A model generated the notes under the pieces. It had not been told where the DNA came from, did no database searches, and saw only the letters and a program-made list of their open reading frames with translations. A program made the translations under genes and the position numbers. This document shows, one piece after another, positions 42,362-51,284 of a DNA stretch of 63,544 nt. Every line of letters starts with the position of its first letter. The stretch's first letter is position 1. Source of the stretch: an uncultured Prevotellaceae bacterium (GTDB lineage: Bacteria; Bacteroidota; Bacteroidia; Bacteroidales; Muribaculaceae); NCBI GenBank assembly GCA_900318645.1, contig ONLH01000013.1, positions 1-63,544 of the forward strand. The letters are read 5' to 3'.

Positions 42362-43387
42362 TTAGATGTAGTTGACTTCTGGTTCAAGTTGTATGTTGAA
42401 TTTCTTGAAAACACTTTGTTGGATGAGGGCGGCCAGTTCCATGATGTCGTTGGCTGTCGCATGGCCCAGGTTGACCAGGATTAACGGTTGTTTCTCATAG
42501 ACGCCAGCCCCGCCATGTCGTTTGCCTTTCCAGCCGCATTGCTCAATGAGCCAGGCGGCGGGAATCTTGACTTCGTCCTCACTGATGACATAATGAGGCA
42601 CATCGGTATAGGCGGCTGCGATGGCTCGATAGACCTCAATAGGAATTACAGGGTTCTTGAAAAAACTGCCTGCACTGCCCATCTCTTTGGGTTCGGGCAG
42701 TTTGGAACGACGGATGTCGATTACCGCATCACGTATGGCCTGGGCCGTTAAATTCTCGCTTCGCGAGTTGAATTCCCGCAGGGGACCGTAGTCCAAGCGG
42801 ACCACTGGAATGAGCGACAGCCTGAAGACGACAGAAGTAACGATATATTCCCCCTTCAGGCGGTTCTTGAAGATGCTGTCACGATAGCCATATTCACATT
42901 CTTGGACTTGGAAAACCCTGGGCTGACCAGTGGCGACTTCAATCGTTTCCACCTCATGGATGATGGATGCCACCTCCACGCCATAGGCGCCGATATTCTG
43001 GATGGCCGAGGCACCGACTTCTCCCGGTATATAGGACAGGTTTTCGGCGCCATAATAGTTCTCCCGAGCCATCTGGGCGCAAAAATCATCCCACACCACG
43101 CCCGAGCCCACACGAAAGAAGATGTGTTGGTCGTCGCGAGAAACTTCCTCAATAAATTTGATCTCGGAATGCAGGATGGTGCCTTCAAAATCCTTGGTGA
43201 ACAGCAGATTGCTGCCACCACCGATGTGTAGAATTTGCTCCCCCTTGTCGCGGAGACTCGCCAATACTTCAATAAGCTCATCAATCGTTTGATAGCTGAT
43301 GAACTGTTTGGCCTTGACCTCCAACCCGAAGGTGTTGTGCTCGCGCAGTGAGTATTGATGTTTGATTGCTATGGGCATGTCTCTCAT
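42362..43387 (-). CDS. murB: UDP-N-acetylenolpyruvoylglucosamine reductase
   Basis: A 341-residue FAD enzyme that reduces enolpyruvyl-UDP-GlcNAc to UDP-MurNAc. It has HNTFGLEVKA, the FAD-binding ILHIGGGSNLLF, PGEVGASAIQNIGAYG, and the catalytic Ser in MGSAGSFFKNP. I start it at ATG 43387 because the promoter -7 box lies at 43414-43407, inside the longer frame that begins at 43438. ATG 43378 is also possible. It forms an operon with murA, giving two consecutive steps of peptidoglycan synthesis. Confidence 0.93.
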   Translation of the reverse strand: MRDMPIAIKHQYSLREHNTFGLEVKAKQFISYQTIDELIEVLASLRDKGEQILHIGGGSNLLFTKDFEGTILHSEIKFIEEVSRDDQHIFFRVGSGVVWDDFCAQMARENYYGAENLSYIPGEVGASAIQNIGAYGVEVASIIHEVETIEVATGQPRVFQVQECEYGYRDSIFKNRLKGEYIVTSVVFRLSLIPVVRLDYGPLREFNSRSENLTAQAIRDAVIDIRRSKLPEPKEMGSAGSFFKNPVIPIEVYRAIAAAYTDVPHYVISEDEVKIPAAWLIEQCGWKGKRHGGAGVYEKQPLILVNLGHATANDIMELAALIQQSVFKKFNIQLEPEVNYI

Positions 43388-43406
43388 TGTTTTTTGATTT
43401 AAGGCT

Positions 43407-43438
43407 GCAAAATTAGTGTAAGAAGAGCGATTTGCCAA
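43407..43438 (-). promoter_or_regulatory. Promoter of the murB-murA operon
   Basis: On the minus strand, TTTG (43438-43435), a 20-bp spacer and TAATTTTG (43414-43407). It sets the murB start downstream of 43400. Confidence 0.65.
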
Positions 43439-43547
43439 ATCTATTTGGGCAAATCCGAGGCGCCGCCTGAATTATCTAAATTAAGTGCAAGAAGAGAGAT
43501 TTCATAACCTTTTAGCAGGGAAATGCTTATCAAGTTGATAAAAACAC

Positions 43548-43555
43548 TATCTTTG
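43548..43555 (+). promoter_or_regulatory. -7 box for the GH97 gene
   Basis: TATCTTTG, 25 bp before ATG 43580, which argues against the upstream in-frame ATG at 43523. Confidence 0.5.
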
Positions 43556-43579
43556 CAAAAAACTCTAAAACATTACGAC

Positions 43580-45526
43580 ATGAAACAGAAATTATTGTCA
43601 TTAATGCTGCTGGCTGTATTCAGTTTGATTGCAGCTGCAGCGCCCAGAGTGGAATCTATCTCCTCGCCTGATGGAAACATCAGAATTGAAGTCACCGTTG
43701 GCGACCAGTTGCAGTACAGTGTCTATTACGGCGATGAACTGGTGCTGAAGGACAATGTGCTGACCCTGCAGGTGGGAAATGAGCGCTTTGGCGACAAACC
43801 GCAATTCAAGGGCATCAAGCGTTCTCGCATCGATGAGGTCATCAGGCCTGTCGTGCCCATGAAGTATGCCGCGGTGCCCAATAAGGCCAATCAGATGTCA
43901 TTGACTTTCAAGAATGGTATCGGTGTGGATTTCCGCGCCTATGACAACGGCATCGCCTACCGTTTCAATATCAACAAGGGCAAAAAGAAGGTAGATGTGA
44001 CGGACGAAGGCGTGGAACTGAATTTCCCGGCGCCCTTCATGGCTCACATCTCCAAGACAGATACCTATGCCATGTCATGCGAGAAACCTTATACCCACAT
44101 TTCCACAAGTGAGTTGCAGGAGGGTGACCAGATGACCTATCTGCCCATTCTGTTTGAAAGTCCGCGCGGCACTAAGGTGCTCTTCTCGGAAAGTGATGTG
44201 CGCGACTATCCACACATCTTCCTGACGCCTAATGGCAAGAACGGCTTCTCTTCCGTTTTCCCCAAGGCACCCGAGACCTGGGAACCCAGCGGAGATCGCG
44301 GCTGGAAGATTACCAAGGAGCGAGACTGCATCGCAGCCCAGGTTGACGGACGCCGTTCGTTGCCTTGGCGTTTTGCCGTCATCGGTGACGATGCCACCAT
44401 CGCGGGCAACCAGATGGAGGTCGTTCTAGCTGGAAAATGCGAACTCGCTGACGTGTCATGGATCAAGCCCGGACAGGTGAACTGGGACTGGTGGAACCAC
44501 TGGACCGTGTGGGGCGTGGACTTTGAGACGGGTATCAACAACGATACTTACAAATACATCATTGATGTCGCTTCTAGATTTGGCGTGGAGTACATCCTGC
44601 TCGATGAGGGCTGGAACAAGAGCGTGAAAGACCCCTTCACAACACGCGATGAGATCAACGTGCAAGAACTGGTAGACTATGGCCGCCAGAAGGGTGTTGG
44701 CGTCTGGCTGTGGCTGTCATGGCTCACGGTAGAAAACCACATGGACCTGATTCCCTATTATGCCCAGATGGGTGTGAAGGGACTGAAGATTGACTTTATG
44801 GATCACAGCAACCAATGGATGGTCAATTACTATGAGCGCATTGTCCGTGAGTGCGCCAAGTACAAGCTGATGGTCGATTACCATGGCGCATTCAAGCCCT
44901 CGGGACTTGAACAGCGCTTGCCGAACCTGCTGTCCTATGAAGGCGTGCTGGGACTGGAGCAATGTGCGGGCTGTGAGCCCAAGAACAGCATCTGGCAGCC
45001 GTTTATGCGTAACGCTGTGGGAGCGATGGACTTCACGCCGGGCGCAATGCAGAATGCACAGCCCGAGGACAACTGGGGCACTGGCTCCCTGCCGATGGGC
45101 GGTGGCACGCGAGCCTATCAGATGGCGCTCTACGTCTGCTTTGAGAGCGGTTTACAGATGCTTGCCGACAGTCCTACACGCTACCTGCGTGAGGCGGAAT
45201 GTACCGAATTCATCGCGTCGGTACCCACTACCTGGGACGACACCCGCATCCTTGCTGCCAAGGCTGGTGACTACTATGTCGTCGCCAAGCGAAAAGGCGA
45301 CCAGTGGTTCATTGGCGCCATCACAGGAGAACGTAAGCAGCCCCTCGACTTGACCATCTCGCTCGACTTCTTGACTAAGCCTGGCCAGTTGACCTATTTC
45401 CAGGACGGCCGCAATGCCCATCGCATTGGCGTGGACTACAAGAAGGGCGAGCAGGCAGTCACCCCGCAGACCCAGTTACATCTTCACCTTGTCCGCAACG
45501 GCGGTTGGTGCGGCGTTGTGAAATAA
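43580..45526 (+). CDS. Glycoside hydrolase family 97 enzyme
   Basis: A 648-residue exported enzyme with a signal peptide (MKQKLLSLMLLAVFSLIAAA). It has the GH97 N-terminal beta-supersandwich (SISSPDGNIRIEV) and a TIM barrel with WDWWNHWTVWGVDFETG, EYILLDEGWN, GLKIDFMDHSNQW and VDYHGAFKPSGLEQR. GH97 acts on alpha-linked galactose or glucose. Asp405 in LKIDFMD sits about where the retaining GH97 enzymes have their nucleophile, so a retaining alpha-galactosidase is favoured over the inverting SusB type. It is probably co-transcribed with the FAD oxidoreductase 27 bp downstream. Confidence 0.88.
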   Translation: MKQKLLSLMLLAVFSLIAAAAPRVESISSPDGNIRIEVTVGDQLQYSVYYGDELVLKDNVLTLQVGNERFGDKPQFKGIKRSRIDEVIRPVVPMKYAAVPNKANQMSLTFKNGIGVDFRAYDNGIAYRFNINKGKKKVDVTDEGVELNFPAPFMAHISKTDTYAMSCEKPYTHISTSELQEGDQMTYLPILFESPRGTKVLFSESDVRDYPHIFLTPNGKNGFSSVFPKAPETWEPSGDRGWKITKERDCIAAQVDGRRSLPWRFAVIGDDATIAGNQMEVVLAGKCELADVSWIKPGQVNWDWWNHWTVWGVDFETGINNDTYKYIIDVASRFGVEYILLDEGWNKSVKDPFTTRDEINVQELVDYGRQKGVGVWLWLSWLTVENHMDLIPYYAQMGVKGLKIDFMDHSNQWMVNYYERIVRECAKYKLMVDYHGAFKPSGLEQRLPNLLSYEGVLGLEQCAGCEPKNSIWQPFMRNAVGAMDFTPGAMQNAQPEDNWGTGSLPMGGGTRAYQMALYVCFESGLQMLADSPTRYLREAECTEFIASVPTTWDDTRILAAKAGDYYVVAKRKGDQWFIGAITGERKQPLDLTISLDFLTKPGQLTYFQDGRNAHRIGVDYKKGEQAVTPQTQLHLHLVRNGGWCGVVK

Positions 45527-45553
45527 GAATCACATCTCATCACCGTTCCAGCG

Positions 45554-46900
45554 ATGACTGTCTATAGAAAAATTGCTATAACGCTTTCACTCATGCTGCT
45601 ATCCCTTGTCTCTTGGGGGCAGCAGTTGCCGCTTGCGACCAATGGCGTTAAGGTGGATACACCAGTCTATGATGTCGTTGTCGTTGGCGGTGGCCCTGCC
45701 GGCATCGGAGCTGCACTCGCGGCGGCCAAGGTCGGTGCGCGGACGGCGCTCGTGGAGCGAGATTCCAGGATAGGCGGAACGACAGTTCAGGCCGAGGTGT
45801 GCGATATGGGGCTTTTCTATGCGTGGCGACAGCAGATTATCGCGGGTCCGGTATGGGATTTGGTCACCGAGGCGGTTGCCGCTGCTCATGGTATCCTGCC
45901 CGATTTTTCCAAGCAAGAACCGGACAAGTGGATGGAGAGTTGTGTTCACGTTGACCCCGTTGTTTATTCTCGTGTTGCAGAGGAAACTTTGTGCAAAGCG
46001 GGTGTGAACCTCATTTTGAATGTTGAAGTGACCACTGTCGAACGTATTGACTGTGGATGGCGGGTCGGGCCGGTCATGGGACGGCAGGTCGTGGATGCGA
46101 CGGGCAATGCGACGGTGGCTGCATTGGCCGGTGCTGAGCGCGTTAAGCCATCAGACGATATCCGTCAACCAGGCTCCTATTTCTTTTGGATTTCCTCACA
46201 GGGTTTAGAATTTGACGCCGAGGCCGTGAATCGCGCGCACAAACAGGCGATTGCCGATGGCGAACTGCTGCCGACGGATGTCTATGTGGGTATGCCGTTT
46301 TTCATTCGCAAGGGTGGCGGCTCCGGGTGCTACATTCCTCTGGCAGACAATTCCACCCCGGAGGCTCGCGCTGAAACGAACCGTCGGGGCGTGGAGGCGC
46401 GGGATCGTGTCCTGTCATTTATCCGACGCCAGAAAGGACTGGAGAATGTTGAACTTGTGGCCTGCGCGAGCGAAGTCGGCGTGCGCGAAACCTATCGTGT
46501 TGTCGGCGAGAAGACTATAACCGAGAGCGAGTATCTTGAAGGCTATGTGCCTGACGATGCGCTCTCATGGTCCTACTGGATGGTGGACGAACACAAAGCC
46601 GGGAGCAGTGGCGCCCATCTTGTCTTCCACGAGCAAGGCCGCGTCGGTGCGGTGCCCCTTGGTGCCATGCTGCCCAAGGGGGTGCCTGACATGCTTGTCG
46701 CCGGGCGCGCAGTCTCGAGCGACCACGGCGCTAATTCTGCCCTGCGTGTCCAGGCGTCATGCATGGCGATGGGGCAGGCCGCCGGGGTTGTTGCCGCCCT
46801 CGCTGCTGCCAGCCAGGTCGATCCCCGTGAGGTTCCTCTTGACCTCGTGCGCCAGCGCCTGACTGATATCGGCCATATTGTCCCTGATAAACCCCATTAA
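45554..46900 (+). CDS. Exported FAD-dependent oxidoreductase
   Basis: A 448-residue protein with a signal peptide (ITLSLMLLSLVSWGQQ) and an FAD Rossmann motif VVVVGGGPAGIGAALAAAKVG ending at Glu68 in ALVERD (shown by its core GGGPAG). RIGGTTVQAEVCDMG and the C-terminal VAGRAVSSDHGANSALRVQ segment, which closes the FAD site, follow. It belongs to the FAD_oxidored group often found beside sugar-degrading enzymes in Bacteroidota. Substrate unknown; the link to GH97 suggests a sugar or sugar derivative. Its GC content is higher than that of its neighbours. Confidence 0.82.
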   Translation: MTVYRKIAITLSLMLLSLVSWGQQLPLATNGVKVDTPVYDVVVVGGGPAGIGAALAAAKVGARTALVERDSRIGGTTVQAEVCDMGLFYAWRQQIIAGPVWDLVTEAVAAAHGILPDFSKQEPDKWMESCVHVDPVVYSRVAEETLCKAGVNLILNVEVTTVERIDCGWRVGPVMGRQVVDATGNATVAALAGAERVKPSDDIRQPGSYFFWISSQGLEFDAEAVNRAHKQAIADGELLPTDVYVGMPFFIRKGGGSGCYIPLADNSTPEARAETNRRGVEARDRVLSFIRRQKGLENVELVACASEVGVRETYRVVGEKTITESEYLEGYVPDDALSWSYWMVDEHKAGSSGAHLVFHEQGRVGAVPLGAMLPKGVPDMLVAGRAVSSDHGANSALRVQASCMAMGQAAGVVAALAAASQVDPREVPLDLVRQRLTDIGHIVPDKPH

Positions 46901-47128
46901 CCGACGTTCATGCCGCGTTGATTGTAAATAGTAATTGAAAAGTATACCACCATAATAATCGAATATTATACCATGCGGATCAGTGGGTTTGCGCTATTTA
47001 AACAAGTCTTTTGCGATAATCTTTGTGCGGTATCAAAGTTTTCTGTAAATTCGCACCCAGACTCCATATCACGGAAGGGAAAGATCATCCGTGAAGAGAT
47101 TGTGAACATAATCAAAATGTAAAGATAT

Positions 47129-47722
47129 ATGGAAAGTCAAATTACAAGAGAGTCAGCTTGGGAGCTGCTGAGGAAGTACAACAAAGACCCGTTTCACCTG
47201 CAGCATGCGTTGACGGTGGAAGGCGTCATGCGATGGTATGCCGGGCAACTTGGATTTGCCGACGAAGTGGATTTCTGGGGTATGGTAGGACTGTTGCACG
47301 ACATCGACTTTGAGCAGTATCCTGAGGAGCATTGCATCAAGGCACCTGAACTGCTGCGTGCAGGGGGCGTGGGCGAAGAAATGATTCATGCCATCTGTAG
47401 TCATGCTTATGGCTTGCACGTGGATGTAAAGCCTGAACACCTGATGGAGAAGGTGCTCTTCGCTACCGATGAACTGACAGGACTGATTTGGGCAGCTGCA
47501 CTGATGCGCCCGTCAAAGAGTGTCCAGGACATGGAGCTGAAGTCTCTCAAGAAGAAGTACAAGACCAAAGCATTTGCCGCAGGCTGCTCCCGCGAGGTGA
47601 TTGAACAGGGAGCGGAAATGCTGGGATGGCCGTTGGATGAGGTGCTGCAAAAGACACTCGACGCCATGAGGGATTGTGAAGCCCGGGTGGCAAGTGAGAT
47701 GGAGACCATCCTCAAAGGATGA
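47129..47722 (+). CDS. HD-domain phosphohydrolase-like protein
   Basis: A 197-residue protein with the HD signature: HLQHALTVEGVMRWYA, then GLLHDIDFEQYPEEHC (His-Asp pair), a following AICSHAYG His, and LFATDELTGLI providing the last Asp. The metal site of HD phosphohydrolases thus looks intact. It resembles stand-alone HDIG proteins of unknown substrate, often nucleotides. Upstream, 46901-47128 is AT-rich, with an imperfect -7 box but nothing else I can name. Confidence 0.85.
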   Translation: MESQITRESAWELLRKYNKDPFHLQHALTVEGVMRWYAGQLGFADEVDFWGMVGLLHDIDFEQYPEEHCIKAPELLRAGGVGEEMIHAICSHAYGLHVDVKPEHLMEKVLFATDELTGLIWAAALMRPSKSVQDMELKSLKKKYKTKAFAAGCSREVIEQGAEMLGWPLDEVLQKTLDAMRDCEARVASEMETILKG

Positions 47723-47765
47723 ATTCTTCTCCCACTAGACCAAACGACAACACACTTTTGCCAAA

Positions 47766-47806
47766 CAACAAGGACAACTATTTTTGATTTTAGTTGTCTT
47801 TTGTTG
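47766..47806 (+). terminator. Hairpin after the HD-domain gene
   Basis: CAACAA-GG-ACAACTA (47766-47780) pairs with TAGTTGTC-TT-TTGTTG (47791-47806). The inner 8-bp stem is followed by TTTTGTT, so an intrinsic terminator is likely; the stem can also extend as a longer interrupted hairpin. Confidence 0.6.
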
Positions 47807-47963
47807 ATTAATCATTGTATTATAATTATCTGAAAAACAATAAATTAATAAAATAACTATTTCGGAAACTTTAACCGAATTTAGCAGAAAAAATTCTTTT
47901 GTTCGCAGATATTTATTGACCTTTGCCGCCAATGGTTAATATCTATAATTGAACGAAAGGAAT

Positions 47964-48800
47964 ATGATTACCAATTTTGAAACCAACAAAGTTTATTTTG
48001 CCCAGGGATTAAGTTCACCAGTATTTGAGAATGCTGCTGATTCCCTTGTCTCTGCCTTTCATGACTCTCATGTTAATTGGGCCAAAATCCCGTCCACTCA
48101 TTCGCCACAACATATTTGGGTGCGTGACTATATGCCCGTACAGGTGAGTAGGAACAGGTTTATTCAGTTCCGCTATGAGCCAGATTACTTAATGGAAAGT
48201 CCTGAGTATAAGCCGGATGTTCATGGCCTTCTAAACCAACTCGGTATCGATGTCACCTGCTCTACCATTAATCTTGATGGTGGGAATATTATCAGTTGTG
48301 GTGATAAAGTAATAATGACAGATAAAATCTTCCAGGAGAACCGTCAGTATAGCCACAGCAGGCTAATAGAAGAACTGACTGAATTGTTGGATGCTGAGCC
48401 CGTTTTAATTCCCTGGGATATCTATGAAGAATACGGCCATGCCGACGGAATGGTGCGGTATGTGGGAGAGGGTAGGGTCCTGCTCAACAATTATTGTGAT
48501 TTTGACAAAGCTCTGCGCAAGAAACTGCTAGCCGCGCTCAGTCCTTATTTCAACGTCACAGAACTGCATTATGGCACTTTCTCCGACATGAGTTGGGCTT
48601 ACCTCAACTTTCTGCACGTGGGACATCAGATTTTTATCCCGATGACCGACGACAAACTTGGCGAGATAGCATTCAGACAAATCGCCGAGTCCTACCCCAA
48701 CTGCCATTGCCACCCAGTACAAAATTGCAAATCCATCGTCTCCGAAGGCGGCGCCCTAAACTGCTCCACCTGGAACACCCTTACCGAAATAGTTGTATAA
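47964..48800 (+). CDS. Agmatine deiminase/peptidylarginine deiminase-family protein
   Basis: A 278-residue protein of the PAD_porph/AgDI family. It has IWVRDYMPV (substrate carboxylate and guanidinium contacts), NLDGGNIISCGD, EYGHADGMVRYV with the His-x-Asp pair, and a C-terminal SEGGALNCSTWN carrying the catalytic Cys. Enzymes of this fold hydrolyse guanidino groups. At 278 residues it is shorter than typical agmatine deiminases (about 350), so the substrate may differ. ATG 47964 is preferred to TTG 47949. Confidence 0.82.
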   Translation: MITNFETNKVYFAQGLSSPVFENAADSLVSAFHDSHVNWAKIPSTHSPQHIWVRDYMPVQVSRNRFIQFRYEPDYLMESPEYKPDVHGLLNQLGIDVTCSTINLDGGNIISCGDKVIMTDKIFQENRQYSHSRLIEELTELLDAEPVLIPWDIYEEYGHADGMVRYVGEGRVLLNNYCDFDKALRKKLLAALSPYFNVTELHYGTFSDMSWAYLNFLHVGHQIFIPMTDDKLGEIAFRQIAESYPNCHCHPVQNCKSIVSEGGALNCSTWNTLTEIVV

Positions 48801-48818
48801 ATGTCGTAGAATAGGAGA

Positions 48819-48854
48819 CAAAAGGCTCGCACAAAAATGATACTTAGCCTTTTG
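48819..48854. terminator. Convergent-gene hairpin at the left border of the accessory island
   Basis: CAAAAGGCT (48819-48827) pairs with AGCCTTTTG (48846-48854). It lies between the deiminase-like gene (plus) and the unassigned gene at 48870 (minus) and can serve both. Confidence 0.6.
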
Positions 48855-48869
48855 CGTTTAATCTCATTA

Positions 48870-49646
48870 TCAGTTGAGTAAAAGATATTTATATCGTTCT
48901 TCGGTATTAAATATCCGAGCAACTTGATATCCCTGTTCCCATTCGATTCCCTTTAAATAGAATCTGTATTCTGCTTTCAGATAATCACAGAAGAAGTTGA
49001 AAAGATTATCATCTAGTTCTAGATAGTCGCCATCTTGAAATACGAGTTTTTTATATTCTTTCAATATGTTTTTGATTTTTGTTTCTACTTTACCCTTGAT
49101 GGCGTTCTGATACTTTTCTTTATCATTACAATCTTCCTTTAATTCTAATTCATTTTTAGAGATATTAAAAGTTATGTATCGTTGAGAAGAACAGACTTCT
49201 ATATCACAAAATTTAGTTGTTTCGATAAGCAGCGGAGTGAGGTTATGGTTAGAATCAAAAGCATCTAGAACATCAAAAAGTTCATTAACACATTTTTGTG
49301 GCCCACAAATTGTTTTTAAATAATTCCAGTCCCCGTCATATTTTCTTATACTTCTAATTAATATGCCTCCGAATTTGATTGGTTCACCTTTTTGATTGCT
49401 TTCAATGGTCAAATCAACACCGCTTTGATGAAAAAACCATTGTTTTTCTGAGCAAGATCTTGGATATGTTATGATGTCAGGATGGTTAGGCCCATAATAA
49501 TAAAACTCAATCTCAGCAATCTGATAATAGGCATCTTCTTTCTTAATACAATAGCGACCCATTAACATCTTGGCGCATTCCTCAAGAATGCTCTTATCCA
49601 GATGGTTGCCGTCTAGATATTGATAAAATTTTAAAATATCGTCCAT
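48870..49646 (-). CDS. Unassigned AT-rich gene
   Basis: A 258-residue soluble protein I cannot place. Near residue 45 it has IAEIEFYYYGPNHPDIITYP followed by WFFHQSGVDLTIE and a GGILIRSIRK segment. This reads like a compact enzyme core (Glu, His, Asp in a row of conserved-looking blocks), followed by a Lys/Glu-rich C-terminal half. It is markedly AT-rich compared with the chromosomal genes to its left, and is the first gene of the accessory island. I see no signal peptide or membrane segment. Confidence 0.6.
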   Translation of the reverse strand: MDDILKFYQYLDGNHLDKSILEECAKMLMGRYCIKKEDAYYQIAEIEFYYYGPNHPDIITYPRSCSEKQWFFHQSGVDLTIESNQKGEPIKFGGILIRSIRKYDGDWNYLKTICGPQKCVNELFDVLDAFDSNHNLTPLLIETTKFCDIEVCSSQRYITFNISKNELELKEDCNDKEKYQNAIKGKVETKIKNILKEYKKLVFQDGDYLELDDNLFNFFCDYLKAEYRFYLKGIEWEQGYQVARIFNTEERYKYLLLN

Positions 49647-49881
49647 AACTTTATTCTTTCACTTCCCGACGCAGAAGATGCGACCTATTGATTATCAGAT
49701 ATTTATATACTATACGGTACAAATATGGTAGAGTTTTGCAGTACCGCTTTCAAAGCCTTCACATTTAACACTTTTGACTAAGTTTAACCGAAAAACAATG
49801 GACTAATGTAAGAAGATGGTTTGCTCTTGTTGTTTGCAGCATCTTAGTTAATGCCTTTTTGCCCCCAAAACGCTATAAGAA

Positions 49882-50898
49882 TTATTTCCCACCATCGTCA
49901 CCACCATCGTCACCTTCGCCCTGTTCGAGCATGCCCCTGACGCGCTTATCAAAGTCTGAGTCAATGCGCTGCGTTCGGTTAAAGATGTCGTACTCGCGCT
50001 CAGCCTTGTCTTTTGCCTGCTTAGCGGACACGCTTCCCTTGTCTGGAAGTATCTCATATCGCCTAAAAGCGAGGAACTCGTTGACGCTGGCTGCGAACTG
50101 CTCCATGTTGAATGTGTTTTCACGTTCGATAAGGTCTTCGATGTAGTCGAAATAACCTGAGACTGCTCGCTCGAGCTGGCGAATCTCTTTCTCGGTCAGG
50201 TAGTTTTTTGCCACCGACACGTCAGACTTAAGGATGCGCCCATCGGGGGAGTTCTTCCATGTGGTCAAACCCATGTGCTCCTTAGCGTGGTCTGCCTTGG
50301 TGTAGATTATTTCGGCAGCCGTCTGCCCAGTGATGGCATAATGAAAGCGATTCTGAACCATGGCATAAAATTCTCGTGTTGTAGGCGAATTCCTGTCATA
50401 GTCGGTGCTGCACTCGGCATAGATGTCCGTTATTTGCTGCCAGATCCTGCGCTCGCTGGCGCGGATGGAACGCACCCTCTCCAGCAGTTCGCGGAAGTAG
50501 TCTTTGCCGAACACAGCGATTCCCTGTTTCAACCTATCGTCGTCAAGTACGAATCCCTTGCGGATATACTCGTTGAGTATCTTGGTGGCCCACTGGCGAA
50601 ATCTGGTCGCTCTAAGCGAGGACACGCGGTAGCCTACAGCGATAATGGCGTCAAGACTATAAAAGGCTACTGGCTTATCGGAATTTGCAATTTGCATTTT
50701 TTGCAAACTGCTTTTTTCATCCAGCTCACCACTATCAAAGATATTACTCAAATGACGGGAAATGCCGGAAGTATCTACCCCGAAGAGTTGTGACATCGCC
50801 TTCTGTGTGCACCAGATAGTGTCGTCCTTGATTACCACTTGGACTTTACCATCATCCTCGGGCAGGTTGTATAACAAAAACTGTATTTCGTTGCTCAT
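49882..50898 (-). CDS. RhuM-family protein
   Basis: A 338-residue protein. Its N-terminal half matches RhuM: IQFLLYNLPEDDGKVQVVIKD, CTQKAMSQLFGVDTSGISRHL, VAFYSLDAIIAVGYRVSSLRA, RFRQWATKILNEYIRKGF. The C-terminal half differs from the RhuM-Fic protein at 11441; it has no Fic motif and ends in an acidic Gly-Asp tail. RhuM proteins cluster with restriction systems and islands but lack a proven function. ATG 50898 is chosen because the promoter at 50941-50971 lies inside the longer frame. Confidence 0.85.
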   Translation of the reverse strand: MSNEIQFLLYNLPEDDGKVQVVIKDDTIWCTQKAMSQLFGVDTSGISRHLSNIFDSGELDEKSSLQKMQIANSDKPVAFYSLDAIIAVGYRVSSLRATRFRQWATKILNEYIRKGFVLDDDRLKQGIAVFGKDYFRELLERVRSIRASERRIWQQITDIYAECSTDYDRNSPTTREFYAMVQNRFHYAITGQTAAEIIYTKADHAKEHMGLTTWKNSPDGRILKSDVSVAKNYLTEKEIRQLERAVSGYFDYIEDLIERENTFNMEQFAASVNEFLAFRRYEILPDKGSVSAKQAKDKAEREYDIFNRTQRIDSDFDKRVRGMLEQGEGDDGGDDGGK

Positions 50899-50940
50899 GT
50901 CTCTGTGATATAATAGTTTTATTACGCTTCTTTCGTTGCA

Positions 50941-50971
50941 CAAATGTAACAATAAAATCCCAAATATCAAA
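50941..50971 (-). promoter_or_regulatory. Promoter of the RhuM gene
   Basis: On the minus strand, TTTG (50971-50968), a 19-bp spacer and TACATTTG (50948-50941), about 45 nt before ATG 50898. The tandem repeats at 50987 begin just upstream of it. Confidence 0.6.
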
Positions 50972-50986
50972 GGAAAAGTGCAGAAT

Positions 50987-51085
50987 TGCCGAAATCCTCA
51001 ATGGCTAAACACTGAAATATGCCGAATTTCTCAATAGTTGAGTGCCGAAAAATGCCGAAATTCTCAAAGATTGAATACTAGATTG
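50987..51085. repeat. Three 33-bp tandem repeats upstream of the RhuM promoter
   Basis: Units start with TGCCGAA at 50987, 51020 and 51053, exactly 33 bp apart. The first 15 bases (TGCCGAAATTCTCAA with one or two changes) are kept and the remainder drifts but still shows TTGA or CTAAACACTGA-like parts. There are no spacers and no cas genes. A 33-bp period equals about three helical turns, as in iteron or operator arrays. Confidence 0.75.
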
Positions 51086-51207
51086 TACCAAAATGTTTTA
51101 GTGGAAAACCTACGAAAATACGCAAATGTTTCAATTTCGTTTGGTCATTTGGCATTATGTGTTTGTAGCCATAGACTCCAACAATCCTTTGAGATAAGTA
51201 AAACACC

Positions 51208-51246
51208 TCGGGCGAAATCTATCCATTTTTGTTAGATTTCGCCCGA
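51208..51246. repeat. Long perfect inverted repeat
   Basis: TCGGGCGAAATCTA (51208-51221) and TAGATTTCGCCCGA (51233-51246): 14 bp, perfect, 11-base loop, flanked by AAAA on the right. It lies in the 386-bp space between RhuM and the GIY-YIG relic. With no T run in either reading direction it is not a clear terminator; an attachment or protein-binding site is possible. Confidence 0.65.
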
Positions 51247-51284
51247 AAAATGACGTAATCAGATAAGATTCTACTTGAAGTCGT

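Noticed and set aside
50987-51085. CRISPR array
   Set aside because: The three 33-bp units are contiguous with no spacers, the second halves diverge, and no cas genes are present.
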